Of a stretch of 32,357 bases of DNA, positions 7,829 through 16,482 are shown in pieces (position 1 is the stretch's first letter; each line of letters opens with the position of its first letter). The translations under genes were made by a program, and so were the position numbers. The notes beneath the pieces were generated by a model. That model was not told the origin of the DNA and ran no database searches. It worked only from the letters and a program-made list of their open reading frames with translations. Source of the DNA: an uncultured Myxococcales bacterium (GTDB lineage: Bacteria > Myxococcota_A > Bradymonadia > UBA7976 > UBA1532); assembly GCA_903847385.1 (NCBI GenBank), contig CAINDO010000400.1, positions 1 to 32,357 on the forward strand, given 5' to 3'.

Positions 7829-7855
7829 TTGACTCGCGGCCGGCTGCACGATAAT
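7829..7855 (+). promoter_or_regulatory. Candidate sigma-70 promoter of the HTH-receiver gene
   Basis: TTGACT (7829-7834) and GATAAT (7850-7855) each match 5 of 6 consensus bases. The 15-nt spacer is short. The predicted start lies about 55-60 nt before ATG 7920. It is back to back with the lipoprotein promoter. Confidence 0.45.
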
Positions 7856-7919
7856 TTTCCTCACCACGCGCGGTCTCCGGGGGGGCCCGCGACTCGTTCG
7901 CAAGGAGAGGGAACCGCTC

Positions 7920-8509
7920 ATGACCCGGAAGGTGCCGGACGTCTTCTCGACGCACTCCGCCGCGCGATTCTGCCGCGTGACGCCCATGACCATCATTCGA
8001 TGGATCGAGGAGGGCCGGATTCGGGCCTACAAGACGCCGGGCGGTCACCGCCGCATCATGCGGGCCGATCTCGAGGACTTCTCGCGTCGAAACGGCATCC
8101 CCTTCATCTGGGAGGAGCGGGTCGAGAACGCCGAGGTCCGGCGTCTGCTCATCGTCGACGACGACAAGTCCACGGTCGACGCCATCCTCGACGCCATCTT
8201 CGACAGGCCGACGAGGCCACGCAGGGCGCCTGGGAGGTCGAGCACACGGACAACGCCTTCGACGCCGGCCGTCTGGTGAGCAGTTTCCGGCCGGACCTGG
8301 TCTTCGTGGACGTGAACCTGCCGGGCGTGGACGCCGCCCGCATGGCCCGCGCCATCCGGACGGACCCGGCGACGATGCAGGCCCGGGTGATCGCGATCAC
8401 CCAGGACGGCACCTACCGCCCCGTCGAGTTCGACGACGTGATCAACCGCCCCATCGCCAAGAAGGCGGTCCGGCGGCTGACCGACCCCCAGCCCACCATC
8501 AAGGGCTGA
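7920..8509 (+). pseudogene. Frameshifted regulator: MerR/excisionase-type HTH plus response-regulator receiver
   Basis: The first frame begins at ATG 7920, 9 nt after AAGGAGAGG. It encodes a winged HTH of MerR/excisionase type (THSAARFCRVTPMTIIRWIEEG, then RAYKTPGGHRRI), followed by the start of a receiver domain (RLLIVDDDKSTVDAILDAIF). Near 8199-8215 this frame degenerates to Arg/Pro-rich sequence. The receiver continues in the frame one base back (DEATQGAWEVEHTD, then LVFVDVNLPG with the phospho-acceptor Asp) to TGA 8507-8509. One missing base would restore a protein of about 196 residues. The Lys expected near the end of the receiver is Arg (INRPI). No slippery heptamer is visible, so a real lesion or a sequencing/assembly error is likelier than programmed shifting. 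The 3' end overlaps the convergent patatin gene by 11 nt. Confidence 0.75.
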
Positions 8510-9938
8510 GCGCCGTCAGCGGGGCGAGCATCGCCTGCAGGAAACGCCGCTCGTGCTCGAGCTCCCGGTAGCCGTTGCGCATGGCCACCTGGATCTTCTT
8601 GAAGTCCGGCACGACGTCGAGCGGGCTGAGGACCTGCACGAAGGTCTTGGTGAAACCGGCGTACGCGGCGTTGGCGTTCACCTGCGGCCGCACCAGGCGC
8701 TGAATCGGGTGCATCAGCACGTTCCGGGTCAGCTGCGGGGCGAAACAGTCGAACGCCAGGATGAACGTGTTGCGCGTGCGGATGTCACCGCGCTGCACGT
8801 GCTGCCAGGCGACGCGTGAGGGCACGTTGTTGACGATCCCACCGTCGACCAGGCGCATCACGCCGTGCCGCTGGAAGAGGCGGTCCATCAGCGTGTGCAT
8901 GTGCTGGTCCTCGCGCAGGATGTCGTAGTGGATGAGCCCGGGGACGGCGGTCGAGAACCCCACGGCGTCCACCACGTCGAACTGACCCGTCAGCTCGTCC
9001 CCGCCCAGCACGATCTCCTTCATCACGGTGGAGGCCGACACCAGCTCGCCGAGCGCTTCGACGACCTTGCCGGCCGTGCCGCGGATGGCCGACCACGAGA
9101 CGCGGTCCTGCTGGACGACGTCGTCCATCAGGTGCTCGTAGTACTCCATGTCGTGGTTCAGGCCGGCGCCCGTGAGCCCGGCGACGACGACGCGGAACGG
9201 GATCTCCAGCTCGTTCATCCGCAGCGCGCGCGGCTCGGTCGGGTGCTGGAAGAGGTGCGCGATGGTCTTGCGCAGGTACAGGCGCAGGGCCGCTGGCACG
9301 CCGTAGCGGTTCTTCACGGCGGGCAGCAGGAACACGCTGCGCCAGCTCAACTGCCGCGCCAGCTCCGTGATGGGGCCGAGGTCGAGGCGCTCCTTCTTGG
9401 CGCGAAAGAGTCCGAGCAGCGAGCCGATCGAGGTGCCGACCATCATCCGGGGCGTGAGGCCGATGTCCTCGAGGAGCATGAAGGCGCCAGCGTAGACGTA
9501 CCCGGACCCGCCACCGCCGCCGGCGACGACCACGAGCGACTTCTCGCGGATCTCCTTCTCGAAGGCGTCGACGGAGAGCCGACCCTCGAAATCGCGCAGC
9601 ACCTGGGCGCGCGCGCGCTCCGCCCAGCCGCGAAGGAACGGCACGAGGCGCGTGATCTCGTGGTGCTCTATGACGCCGGCCGTCTCGAGGACGAGGGGCT
9701 CGAGCGCCTCCACCACCCGCGTCCGGTACTCGTCGAGGGACTCGCCCACGGAGAGGTCGCCATCGGCCTGGGGGACGATGTCGAGCCGGGCCAGGCTCAG
9801 CGCGTAGCGCAGCGTGTTCAGGGCCGCGGGGGGCAGCCAGCCCTGGCGTTCGCCCGCGGCGCGGACGAGCGCGACTTCGATCTGGTCGAGGGGGCGGATC
9901 TGGGTGAAACGGCGCTTCTGGCGGGGCGTGAGGCTCAT
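8499..9938 (-). CDS. Patatin-like phospholipase/acylhydrolase
   Basis: Patatin-family enzymes hydrolyse acyl esters of phospholipids with a Ser-Asp dyad. All elements are visible in the 479-residue product: a glycine-rich oxyanion loop (GGGGGSG, about 140-146), the nucleophile elbow GTSIG (Ser170) and the DGG motif with catalytic Asp364 (RLVDGGIVNN). About 130 helical residues precede the domain. No signal peptide or membrane helix is seen, so the protein is probably cytoplasmic. The start is uncertain: ATG 9938 (MSLTPRQ) suits the helical N-terminus, while ATG 9986 would add 16 residues; neither has a clear ribosome site. It converges on the frameshifted regulator and is divergent from parA. 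The substrate cannot be read from the sequence. Confidence 0.88.
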   Translation of the reverse strand: MSLTPRQKRRFTQIRPLDQIEVALVRAAGERQGWLPPAALNTLRYALSLARLDIVPQADGDLSVGESLDEYRTRVVEALEPLVLETAGVIEHHEITRLVPFLRGWAERARAQVLRDFEGRLSVDAFEKEIREKSLVVVAGGGGGSGYVYAGAFMLLEDIGLTPRMMVGTSIGSLLGLFRAKKERLDLGPITELARQLSWRSVFLLPAVKNRYGVPAALRLYLRKTIAHLFQHPTEPRALRMNELEIPFRVVVAGLTGAGLNHDMEYYEHLMDDVVQQDRVSWSAIRGTAGKVVEALGELVSASTVMKEIVLGGDELTGQFDVVDAVGFSTAVPGLIHYDILREDQHMHTLMDRLFQRHGVMRLVDGGIVNNVPSRVAWQHVQRGDIRTRNTFILAFDCFAPQLTRNVLMHPIQRLVRPQVNANAAYAGFTKTFVQVLSPLDVVPDFKKIQVAMRNGYRELEHERRFLQAMLAPLTALSP

Positions 9939-10049
9939 GACGACCGCAGGATGCCACAAGCCGCGCGGCGGCGCCCCTTCGTACATACCCGGCCGTCATT
10001 GACACGACCTGTGCGCTATGGTAGGCGGCCAGGGCTCGAGGTGAGTCCC

Positions 10050-10937
10050 ATGAAGAATCTGCTGTCCGCCGGTCTGAAGAAGTTGCGCCCCGTGAGCCCC
10101 GCCGAGCCGAACGCCGCGCCGGGCCGCAGCCGCGCGCAGGTCATTGCCGTCGCGGCGCAGAAAGGCGGCGTGGGCAAGACGACCACCACCGTGAACCTGG
10201 CCTGCGCCCTGGCGCAGACGCAGGGGCAGCGCGTGCTGATCATCGACATCGACCCCCAGGGTCACGTGGCGTCGTCGCTGCGCGAGTCGGTCCGCATCGC
10301 CGGCACCAGCCTCTCGGACATCCTGCTCGCGCACACACCGCGGGACCTGATGGAGGCCGTGCGGGACAGCGAGATCGAGGGCCTGAGCCTCACACCGCCG
10401 GACAAGGCGCTCAACGAGACGGACACGCGGCTGTCCACGCGCGTCGGCCGCGAGTACATCCTGCAGGGCGCCCTGAAGACGGCCCGCACCCGCTTCGACA
10501 CGATCATCATCGATTGCCCCCCCAACCTGGGCAACCTGACGCTCAACGCGCTGGTGGCCGCCGATCAGGTGCTGGTGCCCTGCGACATGAGCATCCTGGC
10601 CTTCGAGGGCGTGGCCGACCTGCTCGGCACGGTGAGCGTCGTCAACGACCGCCTGCGACACCCGCTGGCGGTGCTCGGCATCCTGCGCACCCGCGTGGAC
10701 GGCCGCACGCAGCAGATCAACGAGGCCATCGGCGGCGCGCTGGACGAGAACTACCGCCACCTGATTCTGGACACGGCGATCCCGGTGAACAGTGCGCTCG
10801 CGCAGGCGCAGGCCGCCGGCCGCAGCATCTTCCAGTATGCGCCGACGTCGCGGGGTGCGCAGGCGTACAAGGCCCTCGCCGGCGAGGTCGTGTCCCGACT
10901 GCAGGCGGCCCCCTCCGCCGCGAGCGGCGCCCGATGA
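10050..10937 (+). CDS. ParA/MinD-family ATPase (orphan)
   Basis: The 295-residue protein has the deviant Walker A motif KGGVGKTT (about 38-45), switch I/Walker A' (IIDIDPQGH) and Walker B-like IIIDCPPNLGN. These mark a ParA-type ATPase that cycles between ADP-monomer and DNA- or membrane-bound ATP-dimer. GAGGTG lies 6 nt before the ATG; the longer open frame upstream is antisense to the patatin gene and is not coding. No parB or parS-like site is nearby, so this is probably not the chromosomal partition pair; it may position another cargo. Its stop overlaps the start of the next gene (ATGA), which implies coupled translation with a lipoprotein. Confidence 0.9.
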   Translation: MKNLLSAGLKKLRPVSPAEPNAAPGRSRAQVIAVAAQKGGVGKTTTTVNLACALAQTQGQRVLIIDIDPQGHVASSLRESVRIAGTSLSDILLAHTPRDLMEAVRDSEIEGLSLTPPDKALNETDTRLSTRVGREYILQGALKTARTRFDTIIIDCPPNLGNLTLNALVAADQVLVPCDMSILAFEGVADLLGTVSVVNDRLRHPLAVLGILRTRVDGRTQQINEAIGGALDENYRHLILDTAIPVNSALAQAQAAGRSIFQYAPTSRGAQAYKALAGEVVSRLQAAPSAASGAR

Positions 10938-12835
10938 GGCGCCCGGCGCTGGCCGCCCTGTCTCTGCTCCTGGCGGCCTGCGGCACGCCCGGCACCTCGG
11001 CCACCGAGGCGCCGCTCCAGGACGCCGCCCCCGAGGCGGACGTGCCCGCCATCATCGACGCCTTCGAGGCCGCCGACGCGCCCTGCACACCGAGGGACGA
11101 GATCTGCAACGGCCTGGACGACGACTGCGATGGCCTCGTGGACGACGCCGATCCGGACATCGAGCGCGCGACCTTCGAGGACATTCGCAACTGCGGCGTC
11201 TGCGGCAAGACGTGTCAGGCGGCGCGCGCGACGCGGACCGCCTGCCGAGCCGGGGCCTGCGAGGTCGCGGCGTGCGAGCCGGGCACGGGCGACTACAACG
11301 GCGACTTCGCCGACGGCTGCGAGTCCGACTGTCGCGTCAGCGAGGGCGGTCGCGAGGTCTGCGACCACTCGGACAACGACTGCGACGGCGAAATCGACGA
11401 GGAGACGGACCTCACGACGGACGCCGAGAATTGCGGCGACTGCGGCGTCTCCTGCGAGGCGCGCGACCAGGCCGTGGTGGTGTGCAAGGCGTCCGCCTGC
11501 GTGCTCGACGGCTGCGCCGCCGGGTACGTCGACGCCGACGCACGGCCCGAGAACGGCTGCGAGTACCGCTGCACGGTGCGCTCCACGGAGCAGGTCAAAG
11601 AGTTCTGCAACGGCCTCGACGACGACTGCGACGGCCTCATCGACGAACCCGAGGACGTCGCCCCGCCCGAGGAGGACTTCTGCGGGCTCAACGGCGTCTG
11701 CGCCTTCGAGTGCGGCGTCGACGAGGACTGCGGGGACGTCGGGCGCCGCTGCAACGACGGCCACGTCTGCGTGCCCGTCGGCGGCGTGCCCGAGGACACC
11801 CGCTGCGAGACGGACGCCGACTGTCAGGCCCTCGATCCCGCCTTCGCCTGTGTCGGTCGCACGACCGTCGGCCCGGACGGGCCCATCGTCACGCGGACCT
11901 GCGTCGAGCGTCGCCACGAGCCGGTCTGCGACGGCCAGGCGGGCTACCGCTGCGTCCGCCCGACGACCTACCTGGAGGGCACCGAGGTCGGCGCCTGCGA
12001 CGCTCTGGACAACAACTGCAACGGCCAGATCGACGAGGACTTCGTCAACGCGCTGTTCGTGGACGGCGCCCGTCGCCAGGAACCGCGCACCTGCACGGCC
12101 GGCGAGGGCGCGTGCGCTCAGGGCGGGCGCATCCAGTGCACCGCCGACGCCCAGGCCACGGAGTGCAGCGCCGTCGCCCTGCCGCCCCTGCGCCCCGTGG
12201 ACGACGACTGCAACGGCCTGGACGACGACTGCGACGGCCACGTCGACGAGGACTACCAGGACGCGTGGGTGCAGGCGGGGAACTATCGCATCTACGCCTA
12301 CGAGGCCAGCCGCCCCGGCGCGTCGGCCGCGGTCCCCGGGCTGGACCTGCTGCCCGACGACGGCCGCGACGCGTATGTCGAGGCCCGCGCCTGCGGCCGT
12401 CGCGGCGTACTCCCCTGGTCGAACGTGACCTGGGCCGAGGCCGACGCGGCCTGCCGCGCCGCGGGTGCGCGGCTTTGCCGCCGGGAGGAGTACACGCAGG
12501 CCTGCGGCGCCGGCGAGGCCTACCCCTACGGACCGAACTACCAGGCCCAGAGCTGTAACGGCGGCGGCTACGACGCCGACCCCGCCGCGGGCGGAGACCA
12601 GGACGCCGTGTTGGCGACGGGCAGCGTGGCCACGTGCCAGCGGGCCGGGGCCTACGACCTTTCGGGCAACCTGAAGGAATGGACGGACGACGTGGTGGAC
12701 GGCCTGCGCCCCGTCCGCGGCGGCGGCACCGAGAGCAACGTGCCCGGCGCGCTCACCTGCGACGCCCTCGGCGATCTGAAGCCCGACGCGTTCCGCTCAT
12801 CGACGCTCGGGTTCCGCTGCTGCCAGGATCTCTGA
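10934..12835 (+). CDS. Lipoprotein with five MopE-type repeats and a C-terminal FGE/sulfatase-modifying-factor-like domain
   Basis: The 633-residue protein starts with a lipoprotein signal (LLLAAC, lipid on Cys16). Five MopE-like repeats follow: CNGLDDDCDG, CDHSDNDCDG, CNGLDDDCDG, CDALDNNCNG and CNGLDDDCDG. Each is followed by (I/V)D, and their acidic Asp clusters suggest metal binding (family inference). Further cysteine pairs lie between them. From about residue 445 to the end there is a formylglycine-generating-enzyme-type domain (WSNVTWAEADAAC, LCRREEYTQAC, DLSGNLKEWT, RGGG, GFRCC). In surface lipoproteins such domains often serve as binding folds rather than enzymes, and the catalytic cysteines were not established here. 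The start overlaps the parA stop. There is a 95-nt gap to the next gene. Confidence 0.82.
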   Translation: MRRPALAALSLLLAACGTPGTSATEAPLQDAAPEADVPAIIDAFEAADAPCTPRDEICNGLDDDCDGLVDDADPDIERATFEDIRNCGVCGKTCQAARATRTACRAGACEVAACEPGTGDYNGDFADGCESDCRVSEGGREVCDHSDNDCDGEIDEETDLTTDAENCGDCGVSCEARDQAVVVCKASACVLDGCAAGYVDADARPENGCEYRCTVRSTEQVKEFCNGLDDDCDGLIDEPEDVAPPEEDFCGLNGVCAFECGVDEDCGDVGRRCNDGHVCVPVGGVPEDTRCETDADCQALDPAFACVGRTTVGPDGPIVTRTCVERRHEPVCDGQAGYRCVRPTTYLEGTEVGACDALDNNCNGQIDEDFVNALFVDGARRQEPRTCTAGEGACAQGGRIQCTADAQATECSAVALPPLRPVDDDCNGLDDDCDGHVDEDYQDAWVQAGNYRIYAYEASRPGASAAVPGLDLLPDDGRDAYVEARACGRRGVLPWSNVTWAEADAACRAAGARLCRREEYTQACGAGEAYPYGPNYQAQSCNGGGYDADPAAGGDQDAVLATGSVATCQRAGAYDLSGNLKEWTDDVVDGLRPVRGGGTESNVPGALTCDALGDLKPDAFRSSTLGFRCCQDL

Positions 12836-12930
12836 GACGCGGGACCGCCCGGCGACGCGCCGCGCGGCCGCCCCGACAGCCCGAATCCGCTGGCGCGCCG
12901 GCCGCCGCCTGATTATCTTCCGCCCCCGCC

Positions 12931-15537
12931 ATGGAAGACCCCCGCCCAGCGCCGCCGGAGACGCCGGCCGACGCCGCGTCCGAGACCTCCGCCCCGGTCG
13001 AGCCCGCGCTCGCCGAGGCGCCCGGGTCGACGCCCGAGACCGAATCCGCGCCGGACGCCCCTCCGCCGGCCCCGCCCCTCACCGAGGCCGAGACCGACCT
13101 CGGCTGGCTGCCGGCGCCGCGCCTGGACGTGCCCCTGGCCGTCGTCGCCGGGCTGCTGCTCCTCGGCGCGCTCCTGCCCTTCCTGGGCGTGTGGGAGCCG
13201 TGGGAGGCGCAGCAGGCCGCCTTCGCCGCACAGATGCGCGAGGCCGGCGCGTGGCTCGTCGCCGAGCTCCCCAAGCTCGACGCCAAGGCCGCGCAGCGCT
13301 TCGAGCTGCCCTACGGCTGGTGGCCGGTGCGGGTCACGCTCAAGCTGTTCGGCGACTCCGAGTTCGGCCTGCGTCTGCCGGGGTTCCTGGCCAGCCTGGG
13401 CCTGCTGGCTACGCTCATGGCCACGGTCCGGGCCCTCTGGGGCCGGCTCGCCGGCTGGCTCTCCGTCCTGGCGCTGCTGTCCATGCCCCTGTTCGTGATC
13501 CACGGCCGGCAGAACTTCGGCGCCAGCCTCTCCATGGCCGCGCTGGGCATCGGCGCGCTGGCGCTGGTGCGTCGGGCCCTCGACCCGAGCGCCTCGGCGC
13601 GCTGGGCCTGGTTGGGCTGGCTCGCGGCCGCGGTGTCCGCCCTGACCGGCGCCCTCGTGGGGCTGGCCGTGCCCCTCGCCGTCGGGCTCGGCGCGGCGCT
13701 CCACCACCGGCACACCCGGGGAGACGCGGGCGCGCTGCGCCGCCTCTTCACGCCTGCCCCCGCGGCCATCGCCGCCGTGCTCGTGCTCGCCGGGTGGGGC
13801 GCGGCCTTCGCCGCCCTCCCCGAGGGCGCCACCCCCTTCTCGCTCCTGTGGATCGATCCGTACGACGCCGGCTCCGCCACGGCGAGCCCGCCCACGTTCG
13901 AGCGCATCACGCACCAGCTCGGCTTCGGCCTGTTTCCGCTGGCCGCGTTGTTGCCCTTCGCCTTCGGCACGGCCTTGTGGCGCCGGGACGACGAGCCGGC
14001 GGACCCCGCCACCTCCGGTGACTTCGGCCTGGCGCTCGGCTTCACGCTGGCGTTCCTGGGCACGGCCCTGTTCGTCCCGATGTCGGCGAGCGGGCTCTTC
14101 CCCGCCGCATCCCTCGTCGCCGCCGCCGTGGGCGTGTACCTCGCCCGGGTGCTGCGCGCGCCGCCGAGCCCCGTGCTGGCCGTCGCCGCCGCCCTGGTGC
14201 TCATGCTGCTGGACAGCAACCTCAAACACGAGCCCCGCGGTCTGGCCGACGCCCTGGTGTCCGCCAAGGTCGACCAGTTCCCGCCGGAGCTGGCGGGATG
14301 GTCGATCCGTCGGCTGATCTCCGGCGGCCTGCTCGGCCTCCTGCTGATGTATCAGGCGGGTTTCGTGCGGTTCGTGGGCGCCGCAGCCCGCTTCGCCCTC
14401 TATCCGCAGCGCCGCCTCGGCTTCTTCCACTGGGGCCCGGCGCTGGTCGGCGCCGGCGTCGGCATCGGCCTCTGGGTCGCCCGGCTCGACGCGTTGCTGA
14501 ACTTCGTGAACCAGAAGTTCTGGGGCGCCATCACGGTCCCCTGGCGCAACTTCCTGGTGCTGCTGACCGTCGGCGTCCTGGTCCACGTTCTGGCCTGGCT
14601 CGGCTTCAACCTCTGGGTCAAGCGCACCGCCGGCCGCGTCGAGGGCCGCCTGAGCCGCGTCGCGGACGCCCTGCAGGCTCGCCTGCAGCGCCCGGCCGCG
14701 GGCCCCATCGCCTTCACGGGCATGCTCTGCGTGACGGCCGCGTTCTTCTGCATCCCGGTCTCGCTCGGCCTCACGGCCAACTTCAGCCAGAAGAACATCG
14801 TGGAGCGCTTCAACGCCGTCTCGAGCAGCGGCGAACAGCTCTACAAGTACAAGGTCGACGCCAAGACGGCCTCGTTCTACACGCGCGGCCTGCCCGAGCT
14901 GACCGCAGCGCAGTTCAAGGAGAAAGCGAAGGCGGCCGAGCGCTTCTTCGCCGTGATCCCGCGCCCGCAGCTCGCGGCCATCAACAGCGAGTTCCGTGCC
15001 GCCTCCAGCGGCCAGACCCTGCCCGTGCTGGACGCCAGCAGCTTCCGGTTCCTCCTCGTCTCCAACCGCCTCGGCGACGGCGAGAAGGACGAGAACCCGA
15101 TCACGCAGGCCCTGTTGACGGAGCTTCCGAAAGAGAAAATCCGGCCGGTCAAGATCAACTACGACGACCAGGTCGAGCTCGCCGGCTGGTACATCGATCC
15201 GCCCGAGCCGAAGACGGGCTCGCGCATCACGATCACCCTGTACTGGCGCGCCCTGAAGAAGGTCACGCGGACCTGGAAGGTCTTCATGCACATCGACGCC
15301 CCCGGCGCGCGCGTGCACGGCGACCACGAGCCCGTCGAGGGCCTCTACCCGACGAACAACTGGAACGCCGGCGACATCATCCGGGACGTCTACAGCGTGC
15401 CCTTTGCCATGTCGAACCCACCCGGTCGCTACACGATCTGGGGTGGCCTCTACTCGGGCGACACGCGCGCACCGGTGAAGGTCGGCGACAAGGACAACGA
15501 GAACCGGGCCAAAATCGGCTTCATCAACGTGCGCTGA
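12931..15537 (+). CDS. GT39/ArnT-like membrane glycosyltransferase with C-terminal beta domain
   Basis: The 868-residue polytopic protein begins with a Pro/Ala/Glu-rich cytosolic tail of about 65 residues. The first membrane helix is followed by the periplasmic loop GVWEPWEAQQAAFAAQM, the place where PMT/ArnT-family transferases carry their catalytic acidic residue. About ten or more hydrophobic helices follow, to near residue 630. A soluble tail ends in a beta-sandwich (from about 745: ELAGWYIDPP, TLYWRALK, FMHIDAPG, PPGRYTIWGGLYSG), seen in other GT39-type proteins. The expected role is transfer of a sugar from a polyprenyl-phosphate donor on the periplasmic face; the acceptor is unknown. 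No ribosome site precedes the ATG. TATCTT at 12914-12919 could be a -10 of a nearly leaderless message. It abuts the prepilin peptidase gene. Confidence 0.8.
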   Translation: MEDPRPAPPETPADAASETSAPVEPALAEAPGSTPETESAPDAPPPAPPLTEAETDLGWLPAPRLDVPLAVVAGLLLLGALLPFLGVWEPWEAQQAAFAAQMREAGAWLVAELPKLDAKAAQRFELPYGWWPVRVTLKLFGDSEFGLRLPGFLASLGLLATLMATVRALWGRLAGWLSVLALLSMPLFVIHGRQNFGASLSMAALGIGALALVRRALDPSASARWAWLGWLAAAVSALTGALVGLAVPLAVGLGAALHHRHTRGDAGALRRLFTPAPAAIAAVLVLAGWGAAFAALPEGATPFSLLWIDPYDAGSATASPPTFERITHQLGFGLFPLAALLPFAFGTALWRRDDEPADPATSGDFGLALGFTLAFLGTALFVPMSASGLFPAASLVAAAVGVYLARVLRAPPSPVLAVAAALVLMLLDSNLKHEPRGLADALVSAKVDQFPPELAGWSIRRLISGGLLGLLLMYQAGFVRFVGAAARFALYPQRRLGFFHWGPALVGAGVGIGLWVARLDALLNFVNQKFWGAITVPWRNFLVLLTVGVLVHVLAWLGFNLWVKRTAGRVEGRLSRVADALQARLQRPAAGPIAFTGMLCVTAAFFCIPVSLGLTANFSQKNIVERFNAVSSSGEQLYKYKVDAKTASFYTRGLPELTAAQFKEKAKAAERFFAVIPRPQLAAINSEFRAASSGQTLPVLDASSFRFLLVSNRLGDGEKDENPITQALLTELPKEKIRPVKINYDDQVELAGWYIDPPEPKTGSRITITLYWRALKKVTRTWKVFMHIDAPGARVHGDHEPVEGLYPTNNWNAGDIIRDVYSVPFAMSNPPGRYTIWGGLYSGDTRAPVKVGDKDNENRAKIGFINVR

Positions 15538-16461
15538 ATGGGCGCCGAGACAGCCGTTTTCACCGCGCCGTTGCTGGGGTTCGCGTTTCTGTGGGGCACC
15601 CTCTGGGGCAGCTTCCTGAACGTGGTGATCCACCGCATGCCCCAGGACCTCTCCGTGGTGCACCCGGGGTCGCGCTGCGGCGCCTGTGGGGCCGCGATCC
15701 GGTGGTACGACAACATCCCCATCGTCAGCTACCTGGTGCTGCGGGGCCGCTGCCGCGCCTGCCGCGCCGGCTACAGCCCGCGGTACATGCTCGTCGAGGC
15801 CGCCTGTGGGGTGATCTCGCTCTACATCTTCCGCAGCGTGGTCGACATCGGGAACCCGGACGCGTTCCTCTGGGGTCTGGGCTGGTGGGGCGCGTGGCAG
15901 TTCTTCGCCTACTGCCTCGTGGCGATCGCCTTCATCGACCTCGAGCACACGATCGTGCCCTACGAGCTGACCATCCCACCGGCGCTGCTGGGGCTGGTCG
16001 TGGCGTTCGTCTTCCCCGGCGGCCTGGGCATGGAGGCCGTGTACGGCCTCGCCGGTGGCGCGGCTTTTCTGCTCTTCATCGTCGGTCTCGGCTGGCTGCT
16101 GTTCCGCCGCGAGGCCATGGGCATGGGTGATGTGCACATCCTGGCTGTGACGGGCCTGTGGCTGGGCTGGAAGGCCCTGCCGTTCGTGATCCTGGCCAGC
16201 TCGGTCCAAGCGCTGCTCGCCGTGTTGGTCGCGCGCCTTTACGGCAAGCTCACGGGCAAGGCCGACCCCCTGACGCTGAGCACCGAGGCGCTCGATGAAC
16301 GCTTCGACGAGACCGACAAGTACGAGGGCCTGCCGAGCCACTCGGTCATCCCCTACGGGCCGTTCCTGGCCCTGGCCGCGCTCGAGGGCATGCTCTTCGG
16401 CACCGAGGCCTTCTGGTGGCTCGTGGATCGCATCTTCCTGGGGTTCCTCGCCTCGGGTTGA
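15538..16461 (+). CDS. pilD: Prepilin peptidase/N-methyltransferase (A24A family)
   Basis: This inner-membrane aspartyl protease cleaves and N-methylates type IV prepilins and type II secretion pseudopilins. The 307 residues hold the N-terminal signature GSFLNVVIHRMP and the zinc-type cysteine tetrad of the methylase loop (C47-x2-C50 and C72-x2-C75). The two catalytic aspartates are D134 (AFIDLEH) and D198 (GMGDVH), among several membrane helices. ATG follows directly after the TGA of the glycosyltransferase gene (no spacer), so translation is probably coupled. No pilin or secretion genes are nearby, so it must serve substrates encoded elsewhere. The C-terminal tail beyond the family core is a little longer than usual. 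Confidence 0.93.
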   Translation: MGAETAVFTAPLLGFAFLWGTLWGSFLNVVIHRMPQDLSVVHPGSRCGACGAAIRWYDNIPIVSYLVLRGRCRACRAGYSPRYMLVEAACGVISLYIFRSVVDIGNPDAFLWGLGWWGAWQFFAYCLVAIAFIDLEHTIVPYELTIPPALLGLVVAFVFPGGLGMEAVYGLAGGAAFLLFIVGLGWLLFRREAMGMGDVHILAVTGLWLGWKALPFVILASSVQALLAVLVARLYGKLTGKADPLTLSTEALDERFDETDKYEGLPSHSVIPYGPFLALAALEGMLFGTEAFWWLVDRIFLGFLASG

Positions 16462-16482
16462 CGAGCGAAGCGTGCCGCCGGC

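Noticed and set aside
8199..8215. Programmed -1 frameshift in the HTH-receiver gene
   Set aside because: No X-XXY-YYZ slippery heptamer and no obvious downstream stem were seen; a mutation or read error is simpler.
9999..10027. Perfect TTGACA upstream of parA
   Set aside because: No acceptable -10 lies 15-19 nt downstream (only TAGGCG at 17 nt), so I do not call a promoter.
8865..10049. Long in-frame extension upstream of parA
   Set aside because: It runs antisense through the patatin gene. ATG 10050 has a good ribosome site and starts just before the Walker A domain.
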